Positions 9,812 to 19,517 of a DNA stretch of 64,000 nucleotides are shown here, one piece after another. Under the pieces are notes generated by a model, which was not told the DNA's origin, did not search any database, and saw only the letters and a program-made list of their open reading frames with translations. A program made the position numbers and the translations under genes. The stretch is from contig NC_048553.1 of assembly GCF_902806685.2 (NCBI RefSeq), positions 4,261,099-4,325,098 on the forward strand. The letters run 5' to 3'. Each line of letters begins with the position of its first letter. Positions within the stretch are counted from its first letter, which is position 1. The DNA is from Maniola hyperantus (taxonomy: Eukaryota > Arthropoda > Insecta > Lepidoptera > Nymphalidae).

Positions 9812-10033
9812 TCTCATCCATACTAATATTATAAATGCTAAAGTGTGTTTGCCTGTCTGTCTGCTAGTTTTTCACGGCTCAACTGTTCAACCGATTTTGA
9901 CGAAATTTGGTACAGAGATAGTTTGAATCCCGGGGAAGGTCATTGGCTACTTTTATCCCGGAAAATTAAAGAGTTCCCACGGGATTTTCAAAAACCTAAA
10001 TCCATGTGGACGAAGTCGCGGGCATCATCTAGT
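9812..10033. repeat. R-A retroposon tail, inverted
   Basis: Runs from 'atactaatattataaatgc' through (gtct)n, 'gaaatttggtacagagatag' and 'gagttcccacgggattttc' to 'gacgaagtcgcgggcatcat' and 'ctagtt'. Complete and well preserved. Confidence 0.85.
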
Positions 10034-10090
10034 TTTCTTATATGTCCAATTTGTAAGATTGAATTTTTTTATGTACTCGAGGCAATAATA

Positions 10091-10268
10091 CAGTATACGC
10101 GGAAGAAAATAATGTACATCGACCTATAGAAAAAGGTGTTTTGTAGAGCACTGTCTCTGTCATTGAGTCCGACAAAACGTCACATAGGTATGAGTGACAG
10201 AGACAACGTTCTACAAAGCCGAAACGTCATTCTAAAGGCCGATGTACATTATTTTCTGTCACGTACTT
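10091..10268. mobile_element. MITE-G, copy 2
   Basis: 178-bp palindromic element bounded by TA on both sides (10089-10090, 10269-10270). Arms share 'aatgtacatcgacct' and 'gtagagcactgtctctgtca' with their mirror images. Confidence 0.75.
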
Positions 10269-10599
10269 TATATTATTCGTTTGCTTGATTTGCCTAGAAC
10301 AAAAGCGAAATACTTCAAAAGAAAAAAAAATTAATGAAAAATTCTCACTTAGTAGAGAGCAAAATTAATTTTTCGCTTTTAAATAATTGAAAATACTTAT
10401 CGTCGAAATACTTTTCAGCTGCAAGTAAGAGCCAAAGTTGCAATGAGATTTTCAGTACGTACCTATTTGTTAAACTGTGCCGTTTTCGTTCCTTACATTC
10501 ACTTTTAAACTAAAAACTTTCATGCAATTTTGAACAGTCTTCAACTACAGAAACTCTTGCAATTTGAAAGATAATATACTTAGTAACTTAATAATAATA

Positions 10600-10885
10600 A
10601 ATTATCATCATCATCGTTATCATCATCATATCACCCACCACTGAGCAGTCTCTTTTCAGAATGAGAAAGATTTAGGCCTTAGTCTACCGCACCGGCCAAG
10701 TGCGGGTCGGCAGGCTTTACACACCTTTGAGTACGTTATGGAGAACTCTCAGGCAAGTTGTTTCAAGAAAAATCACTTACCGTTATAAGGGAGTGATATT
10801 TTAATTGCCAATTTAGAAATGTTAGTCGGGCGTGCCCGGAATCGAACCTCCGATCCCTGAATAGGAGACCGACGTATTAACCAGT
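10600..10885 (-). repeat. SINE-D copy 1, antisense
   Basis: Reads tail-to-head on the plus strand: cat-rich tail, 'ggccaagtgcgggtcggcag', 'gagaactctcaggca', then 'gtgcccggaatcgaacctcc', whose complement is a B box. The tRNA-like head ends near 10885. A shorter second fragment follows at 10886-11005. Confidence 0.75.
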
Positions 10886-11005
10886 AGGCCAAGTGCAGAT
10901 TGGCAGGCTTCACACGCCTTTGAAAACGCTGTGGATGTCTCTTAGACAGGTTTTCTCACGATACTTCATGCGAATAGGAGGTCGAAGTGTTTCACCACTT
11001 TCATC
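10886..11005 (-). repeat. SINE-D internal fragment
   Basis: 'gccaagtgcagattggcagg', 'cttcacacgcctttg' and 'ggttttctcacgat' repeat the SINE-D body directly behind the preceding copy. It lacks the head. Confidence 0.65.
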
Positions 11006-11289
11006 ATTGTATAATAACTTCATTTAGACCTAAATTCAATGCTGCTCTAACTTTTATAACAGCTATCGGTACACTAGAACGACTATAGGGACCAAAAGAC
11101 CTAAAAGTCAGGTATGTAAGGTAGTTATAGTTCAGAAAATTACGCGGGTGAAGCCAAGGCAAATTTTATTAAATATTCAATTTCTTTTGCAAATATGTAT
11201 CTACATTTCCTAGCAAGAAAAACTATCTCACGGAAAAATCTTACCATCTCTATAATACCAAAAGGAAGTTTGTTTTGAAAGACTTTTTT

Positions 11290-11400
11290 CTCATAAATTC
11301 CGATCCTATAATAATAAAGTGGACCTCTAAGTGGGTAAGTCTTTGTCCAGTTTCCGGTTCGTTTAATTGTCGTACCGCTGTGGGCAGTAAACTACAGGAA
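11290..11400. other. Non-repeat block, copy 2 of module pair X
   Basis: Aligns with 1861-1935 ('ataataaagtgg', 'aagtctttgt', 'tttccgg', 'tttaattgtcgt'). The 82-codon open frame over it (11275-11523) is not conserved in the other copy, which argues against coding. Confidence 0.4.
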
Positions 11401-11644
11401 CTATTGCAGGACAAAGGACTGACGGGATCTCTGCGGCAAGTTTACACAAAACTGAAGAATTTCATGTACAATAAAGTGTTGTCTCGTCTCGCCACTGAGA
11501 TTCATGTTATTGGTTCTAAATAACTCTTTTTTTTCTATACAAGGAATCTACAGGCTTAATAAGGCTAGTAATACTTAAGGCTTGCTTTAGTTTTATTTGA
11601 ATATTTTCAATAAAAAAGCTTAATTTAAATATTATATAAGTACC

Positions 11645-11808
11645 CAAAAGGAAAAAAAAGGTGACTGACTGATCTTCACGCACAGCTCAAAGTACTGTGA
11701 CATGCAGATAGGCATTATGATGAATCCGATAAAAAAAGATTTTTGAAAATTCAATTTAAAATAGGGATTTGAGTGTAATCTACGCGGACAAAGTCGCGGG
11801 CAGAAGCA
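11645..11808. repeat. R-F tail, inverted and degraded
   Basis: 'gactgactgatc', 'cacagctcaaagtactg', 'catgcagataggcattatga', 'tacgcggacaaagtcgcggg' in the reverse order of R-F. Confidence 0.7.
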
Positions 11809-11922
11809 AATTTGCTATAATCCGCTAAAACAGATAAATCTGTATGATTACAACGTGTAACATGTCATATGCACCACCCGGCCTCTCACTACTAAAGAAG
11901 CAGGAAAAGTAATAGGTATAGG

Positions 11923-12066
11923 CAGTGGCGTGCAGCTCATAGAAGCATAAACGCACTGCTTACCCTCATTGTAAGAAATCAATGCTTACTTTTTCATTAT
12001 AACCTGCCGTAAAACAAGTTCATACCTAATTGCATACCCTGGCTTGAAATCCTGTGCACGCTACTG
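11923..12066. mobile_element. MITE-I, hAT-type, copy 2 (inverted)
   Basis: 144 bp, ends CAGTGGCGTGCA and '..acgctactg', exact 8-bp duplication GGTATAGG at 11915-11922 and 12067-12074. Opposite orientation to copy 1. Confidence 0.88.
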
Positions 12067-12190
12067 GGTATAGGTAGGTATAGGTAGAATACACACCACC
12101 AAAACTGACAACACCACACTAATCTTCATGAACACACTCAACATAAGTTTCACTCCAACATCGGAGCATCCTCAGGAGATATAGACTGCA

Positions 12191-12558
12191 CAATTGGGTA
12201 TTTGACTCCAATTTTAACTAGGATAAAAAAAAGGACGTAAACTGAAAAAACTAATTAAATCGATCAAATAACAAAAAAGTTATAAGTATTTAAATATTTG
12301 TAATTAGACAGAGATAGCGATATAGCAGTTTGACGTCACACCTTACTAATGCCATAGTAGCTTCGTGCGGTTTCATACAAATTTTAGTTTTGCGAGAAAG
12401 GGATAGAAGACCCTCCCACTCCAAAATAAAAATGCCCGTAACTTTGTAAATCTTTGTTGGATTTTAATATTTTTTTCAGCGTACGTCATTATTTTTATCC
12501 TAGTTTATATTAAAGTAATAATATTTATCAAATTCAAAAGTAGGAAAATACCCAATTG
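12191..12558. mobile_element. MITE-S inverted-repeat element
   Basis: 368 bp bounded by CAATTGGGTATTT and its mirror AAAATACCCAATTG. The similarity extends inward: 'aactaggataaaa' faces 'tttttatcctagttt', and 'gacgtaaactgaaaaaa' faces 'ttttttcagcgtacgtc'. No transposase frame inside. Target duplication unclear. Confidence 0.6.
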
Positions 12559-12872
12559 CAATTTTATTGTAATCGCAATCCTGCATACGTAAAGTTCACC
12601 TTAACAACCATTTTTTCTAATATTTTTGTGGAGAATTCCACTCGTGCCGAACATACAGCTATGCATAAAAAATTAAGATCTTCGTTGTGGAATGAGTGGC
12701 ATGTCCCATAAAATTGTCGAGAGATCGACTCGACGTAGGAACAAAGAGTTGTCATGTTACTAGAGCAGCAATCTCCCACTAAACGGACTAAGCCTGACTC
12801 GTGTAAAAGTTTAGCAGTTGAGATCGTTTTGTAAAACGGCTGTAATTTAGATGGACGTCGGCTTGCCTATAC

Positions 12873-12902
12873 CACGGTAATGTTATAGATAACATTACCG
12901 TG
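12873..12902. repeat. Short perfect hairpin
   Basis: cacggtaatgttat and its exact reverse complement, 14-bp arms around a 2-base centre, flanked by 'gcctata' on both sides. Origin unknown. Confidence 0.6.
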
Positions 12903-13326
12903 CCTATACGCACGGAGTCGCGGCAACTTCGTGCGCATACACACGGTGGCGACATTCATACAAATTACAGATTCTAACGGTTGCCGTCAACTGAGTTGCC
13001 GGGCCACTAGTCGACCGTGCTTAATGGGTCTATGATCTACCTGTCAATTTTATGATGCAAATGTGTTCGGACACAGGTAACTCATGTATTTTTTCGCTGT
13101 CATAATCCAATGGGACGGCAATCCGATACGACCGGAGACAGTTAAAGGGACGATCTTCGGCTTTACGTACTTTCAACAACACTGACAATATCCCAACTCC
13201 GAGAACAAAAATCCAATAATAACCTTTTAGTCCAACCCGAGATGCGAAGGCAGAACCTCAAGATCCACTACATTGTCATATATTACAGTAGTAACTTACA
13301 AGAGAGTGCTTCAAAAAATGGCGGCC
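12903..13326. other. Unassigned, GC-richer stretch
   Basis: Contains 'gagtcgcggcaacttcgtgc' and 'gttgccgggccactagtcg'. No repeat copy elsewhere in the window and no coding frame. Confidence 0.3.
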
Positions 13327-13506
13327 CGATACGCAGCAGAAAGTAATGTACATCGGCCTTTAGAATGAGGTTTCGGCTTTGTAGAGCGTTGTCTCTGTCA
13401 CTCATACCTATATGACGTTTTGTCGGTCTCAACGACAGAGACAATGCTCTACAAATCTGCTTTCTCTTTCTAAAGGACGATGTACATTACTTTCGGCCGC
13501 GTACTG
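13327..13506. mobile_element. MITE-G, copy 3 (best preserved)
   Basis: About 180-bp palindrome. Arms: 'aaagtaatgtacatcgg' against 'gatgtacattactttcgg', and 'gtagagcgttgtctctgtca' against 'gacagagacaatgctctac'. Closes with CGTACTG followed by TA. Confidence 0.75.
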
Positions 13507-13539
13507 TACTTATCCTTAATTCTAATATACTCATTGTGA

Positions 13540-13760
13540 GACGCTGTTTTGTAGGCTGGTGATAAAGATTGCTCCCCCATGTTCTAACTCAACTCAATGG
13601 CTCGGCACACCAATTTGCATATTATTGCATTCCCGACTGAATAATGAGGTGTCACCACAGAATCCGCGATTCTCGACAAGGGTGATTAGGGGCCCTTTTA
13701 GCGTCTGAACATTTTATTATGATTGCCATGTCATTCGTCATCACTGGTATTCAACACGTT
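13540..13760. other. Non-repeat block with POU-like site
   Basis: Unique sequence with 'caatttgcatattattgcat', which contains an octamer-like ATTTGCAT, and 'gggtgattagggg', a homeodomain-like core. No repeat or frame. Candidate regulatory DNA by motif content only. Confidence 0.3.
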
Positions 13761-14028
13761 TTATATTATACAAACTATGATTTATCCACATAACAGAGAG
13801 AAGTTAACATAGGGCTCTCTCTGTTACGTAATTCCAAACAAATGACAAAGACAAGAAAGTCAGTGGGCGTAAACTATTTGGGGTGACCAACCAATCACAA
13901 ACGAGCCTATGTTTCCCGTACTAACTTGTCTCTGTGGATGGAGTAGTTGAGGAAATTCTTTATACATAACTTTGTACACTAAATTTTATTATTTTAGACA
14001 ATCGTGAGTGATTTCCATTGTAAATATA

Positions 14029-14145
14029 GCTCCCGGCTGTACCCACGTGTTTAGTCGACGTAAGCCCGACTAGTATTAGACCCATCCGGGGTTCGGGGGG
14101 AGGAGGGTGCTTACGTCGACTAAGCACGTGAGTACAGCCGGGAGC
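14029..14145. mobile_element. MITE-J hairpin, copy 1
   Basis: 37-bp arms (14029-14065 and 14109-14145) pair at 35 of 37 positions around a 43-base centre. The outermost bases are gctcccggctgta and its mirror. The centre carries 'gacccatccggggttcg', shared in inverse with 18472-18495. Confidence 0.75.
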
Positions 14146-14146
14146 A

Positions 14147-14420
14147 TCTATCATCATTATCATGATCAACCCATCGCCGGCTAGTGAGCCTGTATCTGTA
14201 GTGACAGCGCAAGGGTCTCCTATCAGAGTGAGAAGCATTGGCAGACTTTGAGACACCTTTGAAAACATTATGAAGAACTCTCAAACATGCAGGTTTCCTC
14301 GCGAAGTTTTCCTTCACAGTTAAAGCAAGTGATATTTAATTTCATAAATCGCACATAACTCCGAAAAGTTTGAGGTGCGTGCCCGCGATAGGGGGGAAGC
14401 GGACGTCCAACCACCTATAT
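14147..14420 (-). repeat. SINE-D copy 2, antisense
   Basis: Starts with cat/atc tail and 'gatcaacccatcgccggct', runs through 'agactttgagacacctttga' and 'gcaggtttcctcgcgaag' to a degraded head at 'gtgcgtgcccgcgat'. Abuts MITE-J. Confidence 0.75.
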
Positions 14421-14934
14421 TTACAATGTATTCAGATCATCCAATAAAACAACACAACACAATAAACATACATGCAACCCCATAAAGACTAAAAACCAAC
14501 TGAAAGTTAACTGAAAGCAATAAATGCTCCGGATTATTACTAGACCGACGCCGCTACGTTATCGGAAAGGCATAAAGGCAGATAAAGGCGATATAAAGTG
14601 ACAATGTTCAACGCTTTACTGGCAGCCACGTAGACTTGTCTATTCTTCAAAAAACCCCGTCTGACTGAGAACCTCCCCCTTTTTAGGATACCGTAGTACT
14701 TAATAAAGTACTTCTAATACATAACGTTTCCACTTGGAACGCTGGATACGTATAGATGTAATGGACAACAAACTTGAGCTGTGTGTTTCGATGCTCTAAT
14801 TCTATTAACGTTGGTAATATGTTAAAACTGCTAACTCTACAGATTGCTTCTTATGCAATTTATAGACAAAAAATTTTTTAACGTTAGTTGAAATAAAACT
14901 AACGCGGTGTATCTAAATATACCTATACCTGTAT
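14421..14934. other. Mostly unassigned
   Basis: 14520-14620 is a GC-balanced non-repeat block ('ggcataaaggcagataaagg'). At 14665-14696 'tgactgagaacctcccc' resembles the R-K end. No gene. Confidence 0.3.
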
Positions 14935-15125
14935 AAAAGGAAAAGGTGATTGAATGACGCACAGCTCAAACTACTGAACAGATTGGGCTGAAATTAAGCA
15001 TGAAAATAGCTATTATGACTAGACATTCGTTAAGAAAAAAAAATTGAAAATTCAACTCCTAAAGGGGTTAAATAGTGGTTTGAATTTTGTATAGTGCTCG
15101 CGGACGAGTTGAGGATATAAGCTAG
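14935..15125. repeat. R-F tail, inverted and degraded
   Basis: 'aaaggaaaaggtgattga', 'cacagctcaaactactg', 'atagctattatgac' and a mutated 'gctcgcggacgagtt', in reverse R-F order, ending at 'ataagctagta'. Confidence 0.7.
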
Positions 15126-15146
15126 TATTATATACGGCGCATAGTG

Positions 15147-15500
15147 AAAATGTGTTCCGTGAAGCGATAAAATATAAGGAATATTTTGCGAACAACGTCG
15201 AAACCCGTGTGGAGTGTTAATGAACTATCGCCCCGACGTGTGGTATTACAAATTATATCGGCGCCTTAATTGGATCTCCCGCGGCGACCTCGTAACGAAT
15301 GTGTACTCATATTCGGTACACGAGGGAATTGGAATCCCGGTCTATCTAGAGGTGAATAAAATACGCAATTAATACTATTCCTGTTCTATACATTCGTTGC
15401 CGTAGCTAAACGATAGACGGCTCTACATAGGTCTTTTGTAGATATTTCGACATGCGACGGTCTTGCACCGACTGTATCTTGCGACTTCCTGCAACTCGCT
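15147..15500. repeat. Duplicated segment Y, copy 1
   Basis: Aligns over about 330 bp with 15991-16350 in the same orientation: 'acccgtgtggagtgttaatg', 'gaactatcgccccgacg', 'ttatatcggcgccttaattg', 'gtactcatattcggtacacg'. Copies differ by small indels, including a 3-bp and a 13-bp one, so it is not under coding constraint. Its right end is an antisense RTE-E fragment ('cgatagacgg', 'acataggtct', 'cggtcttgcaccg'). Confidence 0.8.
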
Positions 15501-15692
15501 GTATGCTTTCCAGTGCAAGGTCTCCATTCCAACTTTTTGGGGCCCCAATGACATACCTATAATTTATAAGCATATCCGTTATTTTTACAAAAACGGCGAC
15601 TTCATCGCTGCAGCAGCGCCTTACGTCATATCAACAAAGAATCAACAAGCTACTTCAAAGGTCATTGAACTTACCGTACTATTACCAGTATG

Positions 15693-15862
15693 GTGATTGT
15701 ATAAAACCTGCATCAATCATTATTACAATCTCAATTGTTCTTATTGGCTGAATTTGTGCGATTCTTGTTGCAACAATGCATTGTGGCCAATAGTGAGCGA
15801 GCATTAACCAATCAGAGATGATTGCGATCGTGACATTGTAGCTGTCAAACAACCGCGGTAGG
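15693..15862. repeat. R-M repeat, copy 1
   Basis: 'ccaatagtgagcgagcatta', 'cagagatgattgcgat' and 'gtagctgtca' recur inverted at 49690-49785. Class unknown. Confidence 0.6.
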
Positions 15863-15990
15863 GCCACAGGTTTTGTATGCTTGTAAACATATAACTAACC
15901 AGGGAACAGCATCAAATGAGTTCTATATACATTCCAGAAAACTAATTTAAGATGCCTTTGTATAATATTGAAGACTTGCAGTAAATATTC

Positions 15991-16350
15991 AAAATGTGTT
16001 TCCGCTAAGCGATAAATAAGAATTACTTTGAGAACAACGTCGGAACCCGTGTGGAGTGTTAATGAACTATCGCCCCGACGACGTGTGGTATTACAAATTA
16101 TATCGGCGCCTTAATTGGACCTCGTAACGAATATCAAATATGTACTCATATTCGGTACACGAGGAAATTGGAATTCCGGTCTATCTATAGATGAATAAAA
16201 TACGCAATTAATACTATTTCTGTACTACAGTCTACACATTCGTTGCCGTAGCTATAAGCGATAGACGGCTCTTACATAGGTCTCTTGTACTTAGATATTG
16301 CGACATGCCACGGTCTTGCACCGATCTTGCACCTCAATGCGACTCACTTG
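15991..16350. repeat. Duplicated segment Y, copy 2
   Basis: Second copy of the 15147-15500 segment, 844 bp downstream, same orientation, including the trailing antisense RTE-E fragment. Confidence 0.8.
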
Positions 16351-17239
16351 ATGTAATCTATCCACGTACTGGGATAGAGATCAAATAGGATATACAAGAT
16401 ATATTTACATTGTTTGACTCTCGCCAAACTGGTGAGCCAGCTTGTTGGTGAGCTGGCGCTCCTTAAAATAATTAGTATCTACTTAAGTAATAACTGATTC
16501 CTACATTATATATTCCTACATTACTAAACTTATATTCTAACGTATATACCTACCTACTTAAACCAACGAGTTTAGGAAATAAAACGGATAACGTCACGCC
16601 ACGTAAGCTGGGTGGTCGTTGGTAAACAACAGGGGAATTTGGACAAATACCATAAAATTGAAAGCGAGTCATAAATATTCCAGACTGGCTGACGACATGG
16701 TTTCACTGACGGCGAATCTCAAAACTCAATGCCCTTAGTTATTACCAAATATTATTTACAATCTGATGGCTGCGAGAGGTAGTGTATTAGGTTAAAACTT
16801 TTAGAAGAGTTTATTCGTAATGCGCTTCAAACAAACGGAGTCACATAGGAATATCTTTAAAATGGTTTTATTTATTTGATTTGGTAAGCGTAAGCAAGCA
16901 CAACTCGAAAACTTCGGTAACAGCTTTCAAGCAAAAGTAGTGAAAATCGCATTGCAACTTTAACGCTTATTTACAACTGTGAAACATTTCACAGCTAGCA
17001 TACTTCCTTATAATTGGAAAACATTTCTAAATACCTCCTTGTATTTACCTACTAAGCGCAAAAAGACGCTGATTAAATTAAATTACATTACCTACATTTT
17101 AAGGATGTTTTTCGCTGTCGAAATTTATCTTCAAACTAGCGGTCAATTTATTTATACTTATGAGTGTAAAGATTTAGATACGGACAAATTATTACTGACT
17201 TCATTATTTAAATATAATAATTAAGCTACTATCTGAAAA
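16351..17239. other. Unassigned AT-rich stretch
   Basis: No repeat family recognised. The 81-codon frame at 16979-17224 is low complexity and lacks a recognisable domain. Confidence 0.35.
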
Positions 17240-17460
17240 TACTAGCTGATGTAGCTGATGCACGCCCGTCTCGGTGTGCATCAGGGTCTGCGTGGATTTG
17301 TATTTTCGAAAATCCCGCGGGAACTCTTTGATTTTCCGGTAACTATGTCCATGTAAAAATCAGATCAATCCTTTGCTCCGTTGCTGAGTAGGTAATTAAA
17401 GGACACAACTATTAAACAAACACACTTTCGCATTTACAATATGGGTAGTGATACCTTACG
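17240..17460. repeat. R-N retroposon tail
   Basis: 'actagctgatg...', 'aaaatcccgcgggaactct', 'tgctccgttgctgagtagg' and 'caaacacactttcgcattta', ending 'atgggtagtgat'. Related to R-A but with a different middle. Confidence 0.7.
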
Positions 17461-17461
17461 C

Positions 17462-17622
17462 CGATTTATAATATTATCATCATCATGATCAACCCATCGC
17501 CGCGGCGATGCGGTATACCTAATAATTTTAAAAAAATAGTGGGGCATGCCCGGTATCGAAGCCCGGGTCCCTCGGAAAGGAGGCATACCTATGTCTTACC
17601 CACTAGGCTATCACTTAGCTTA
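17462..17622 (-). repeat. SINE-D copy 3, internally deleted
   Basis: Tail 'atcatcatcatgatcaaccc' joins almost directly to the head region 'catgcccggtatcgaagccc' and 'cccactaggctatcac', so the body is missing. The complement of 'ccactaggcta' is a perfect A box. Confidence 0.7.
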
Positions 17623-17934
17623 AATTAATTATCTTGATTAAACTCTGAAAACTGACTAGACTAATTCAATTCGCTATCTCTAGAAAACCTTTGAGAACTT
17701 TTAGTAGTTCTTAAGAAATTCTCTTAAAACTTTTTATTGAAAACGGATAATGCTACTAGAATGTTATCAAAGAGCTTCTTGAACTAAGGTTAAGTGAAGG
17801 ATTTAAATTCATTGGAAATTTAAATCTAGGGCTGTCCAAAACTGCTTTTTCTATTACTTTTTTGAACAACTTTTTTAAATTTAGGTCTAAGTTTGCTACC
17901 ATATAATGCTCTTGATCCTCAGTAATCATATTAT
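17623..17934. other. Unassigned AT-rich stretch
   Basis: Low-complexity AT-rich sequence. Nothing recognised. Confidence 0.35.
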
Positions 17935-18150
17935 CACACTAATATTATTAACACGAAAGTTGTGTGTGTGTGTGTGTGTGTTGTGTGTGTTTGTAACTCT
18001 TTCACGCAAAAACTATTGGACGGATCTGGCTGAAGTTTGTAAAGTAGATAGCTTATACCCTGACTTTATACAAAGGCTACTTTTTATCCCGGAAAATCAA
18101 AGAGTTCCCGCGGAAACACGCGGACGAAGTCGCGGGTGTCATCTAGTTAG
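17935..18150. repeat. R-A-like tail with TG microsatellite
   Basis: Inverted orientation: 'cactaatattatt', a (tg)n tract at 17961-17990 in the place where (gtct)n normally stands, 'tatcccggaaaatcaaagag' and 'gacgaagtcgcgggtgtcat'. Confidence 0.75.
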
Positions 18151-18424
18151 AAACACGACATACAGAGAGAGAGAGTTTGCTATTAGAATAAATTATTCCA
18201 TGAATTTCTAATAAATAAGGATGTAAGATCGTATTCGCCTCATTAATAAGGCTCCATGAGGAGTTCATAAATTAAGGTAAGTAAGCTTCTTAGGGAATCC
18301 ACTGCGATATTAATAGTACCACAGAAAGGGACTTAGTTCTCTGTTTTGTTATAATATTATGTGTACTTGTTTAATCAAGTCATAATTAATGAATGAAGCG
18401 TATAAGACAACATAATATTATACA

Positions 18425-18540
18425 TGTATGACAAACCAGTTTTACTCCTATAAGTCGCTGTGAAAAATGACCCCGGATGGGTTCGAAACTAGTCGGGCTA
18501 ACATCGATTAAATACGTGAATAAGCCAGTTTGTCATACGG
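18425..18540. mobile_element. MITE-J-related element, copy 2
   Basis: 'gtatgacaaaccagt' faces 'ccagtttgtcatac'. The centre 'ccccggatgggttcgaaact' and 'agtcgggcta' matches the complement of the MITE-J centre at 14058-14085. GGTTCGAAAC fits a B-box consensus. Confidence 0.55.
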
Positions 18541-18547
18541 TTTGTAT

Positions 18548-18827
18548 ATACATAATATTATTATAATGCAGTTTACCTATAGAAATATTATTCGAAAGAG
18601 TGTCTGTTTGTCTGTTACTTACCTTTTCGATCCACCCGTCTAACGAATGGGCCGTGAAAATAATGTAATAAAATCAAACGTTTGGTACAGAGATACCTTG
18701 CGTCCCGTAGCCGACTACGGGACGCAAGCTACACGGCTACTTTTTATCTTGGAAAATCAGAGTTTTCACGGGATTTATAAAACCTAATTCCACGCAGGCG
18801 AAGTCGCGGGCCTTAGCTAATAAAGTG
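18548..18827. repeat. R-A tail, inverted
   Basis: 'gtgtctgtttgtctg', 'tttggtacagagatacc', a 'gcgtcccgtag' inverted duplication around 18700-18729, 'ctactttttatcttgg' and 'gcgaagtcgcgggcc'. Confidence 0.7.
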
Positions 18828-19139
18828 CCTGATACCACAAAAACAAATCAATAACTTTTTGGCCTATTGTCAGTAACTAACTTTGAAGACGTAAATATTG
18901 TATCTATTATAAAATATTTCATTGACTACAACGTACATGTATGAGTAGGTACATTCCAAGCACATGCATCGTTGCTACCTTGATTCTGCAAATAAATATT
19001 TCGTAAGTAGTTAAAATAATACAAATATTTTTGCCACCCCTAAACTCTACATATTCCTAATAGCGATCTGCAAGGAAAAATGTTGCAAAAGTATTTGCCA
19101 AGGTTATTCGGCCTTGCGAAATGATATTTTGATATTTTC

Positions 19140-19290
19140 TAACTGTAACTAGGCCAAGTCGTCCAAGCGGCACAGGTACAATGGTTCCGTAGTGCGGCGC
19201 GAACAAAGCTTTAGGACACCTCGTTAGCGCGCCGCGGCAAACAAAATCAAGGGTTAGCGGTAACGCAGACGACCGATTTTTTTCTTAAAA
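19140..19290. other. GC-rich unassigned block
   Basis: 'ttagcgcgccgcggcaaac' and neighbours stand out from AT-rich flanks. No frame or repeat recognised. Confidence 0.3.
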
Positions 19291-19435
19291 TTGATTCTTA
19301 TATTTTGATAACTGCTGTCTTTCTAAATAGTTAAAAACACAAAACTTAAAAACTTACCTATTTATTTCGTGTGGGGCAACTACTGACGCTAATTCTCTTT
19401 GCATAATATTTACGTTTCATACTATAAACGTACGA

Positions 19436-19517
19436 GGATGGTTCTTACGGAGAGAAAAATTTAAAAAAATTGAATCGACTGTTAGGCGGTACGAAGTTCG
19501 CCGGGGCAGCTAGTTTT
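19436..19517. repeat. R-L retroposon tail fragment
   Basis: 'gatggttcttacggagag' and 'ggcggtacgaagttcgccgg' followed by 'gcagctagtttt'. Same repeat at 57030-57217 and, inverted, at 62355-62511. Confidence 0.8.

Noticed and set aside
11275..11523. 82-codon plus-strand frame over module pair X as an exon
   Set aside because: The matching region at 1861-1935 does not keep the frame, and no splice-site or domain support is visible.
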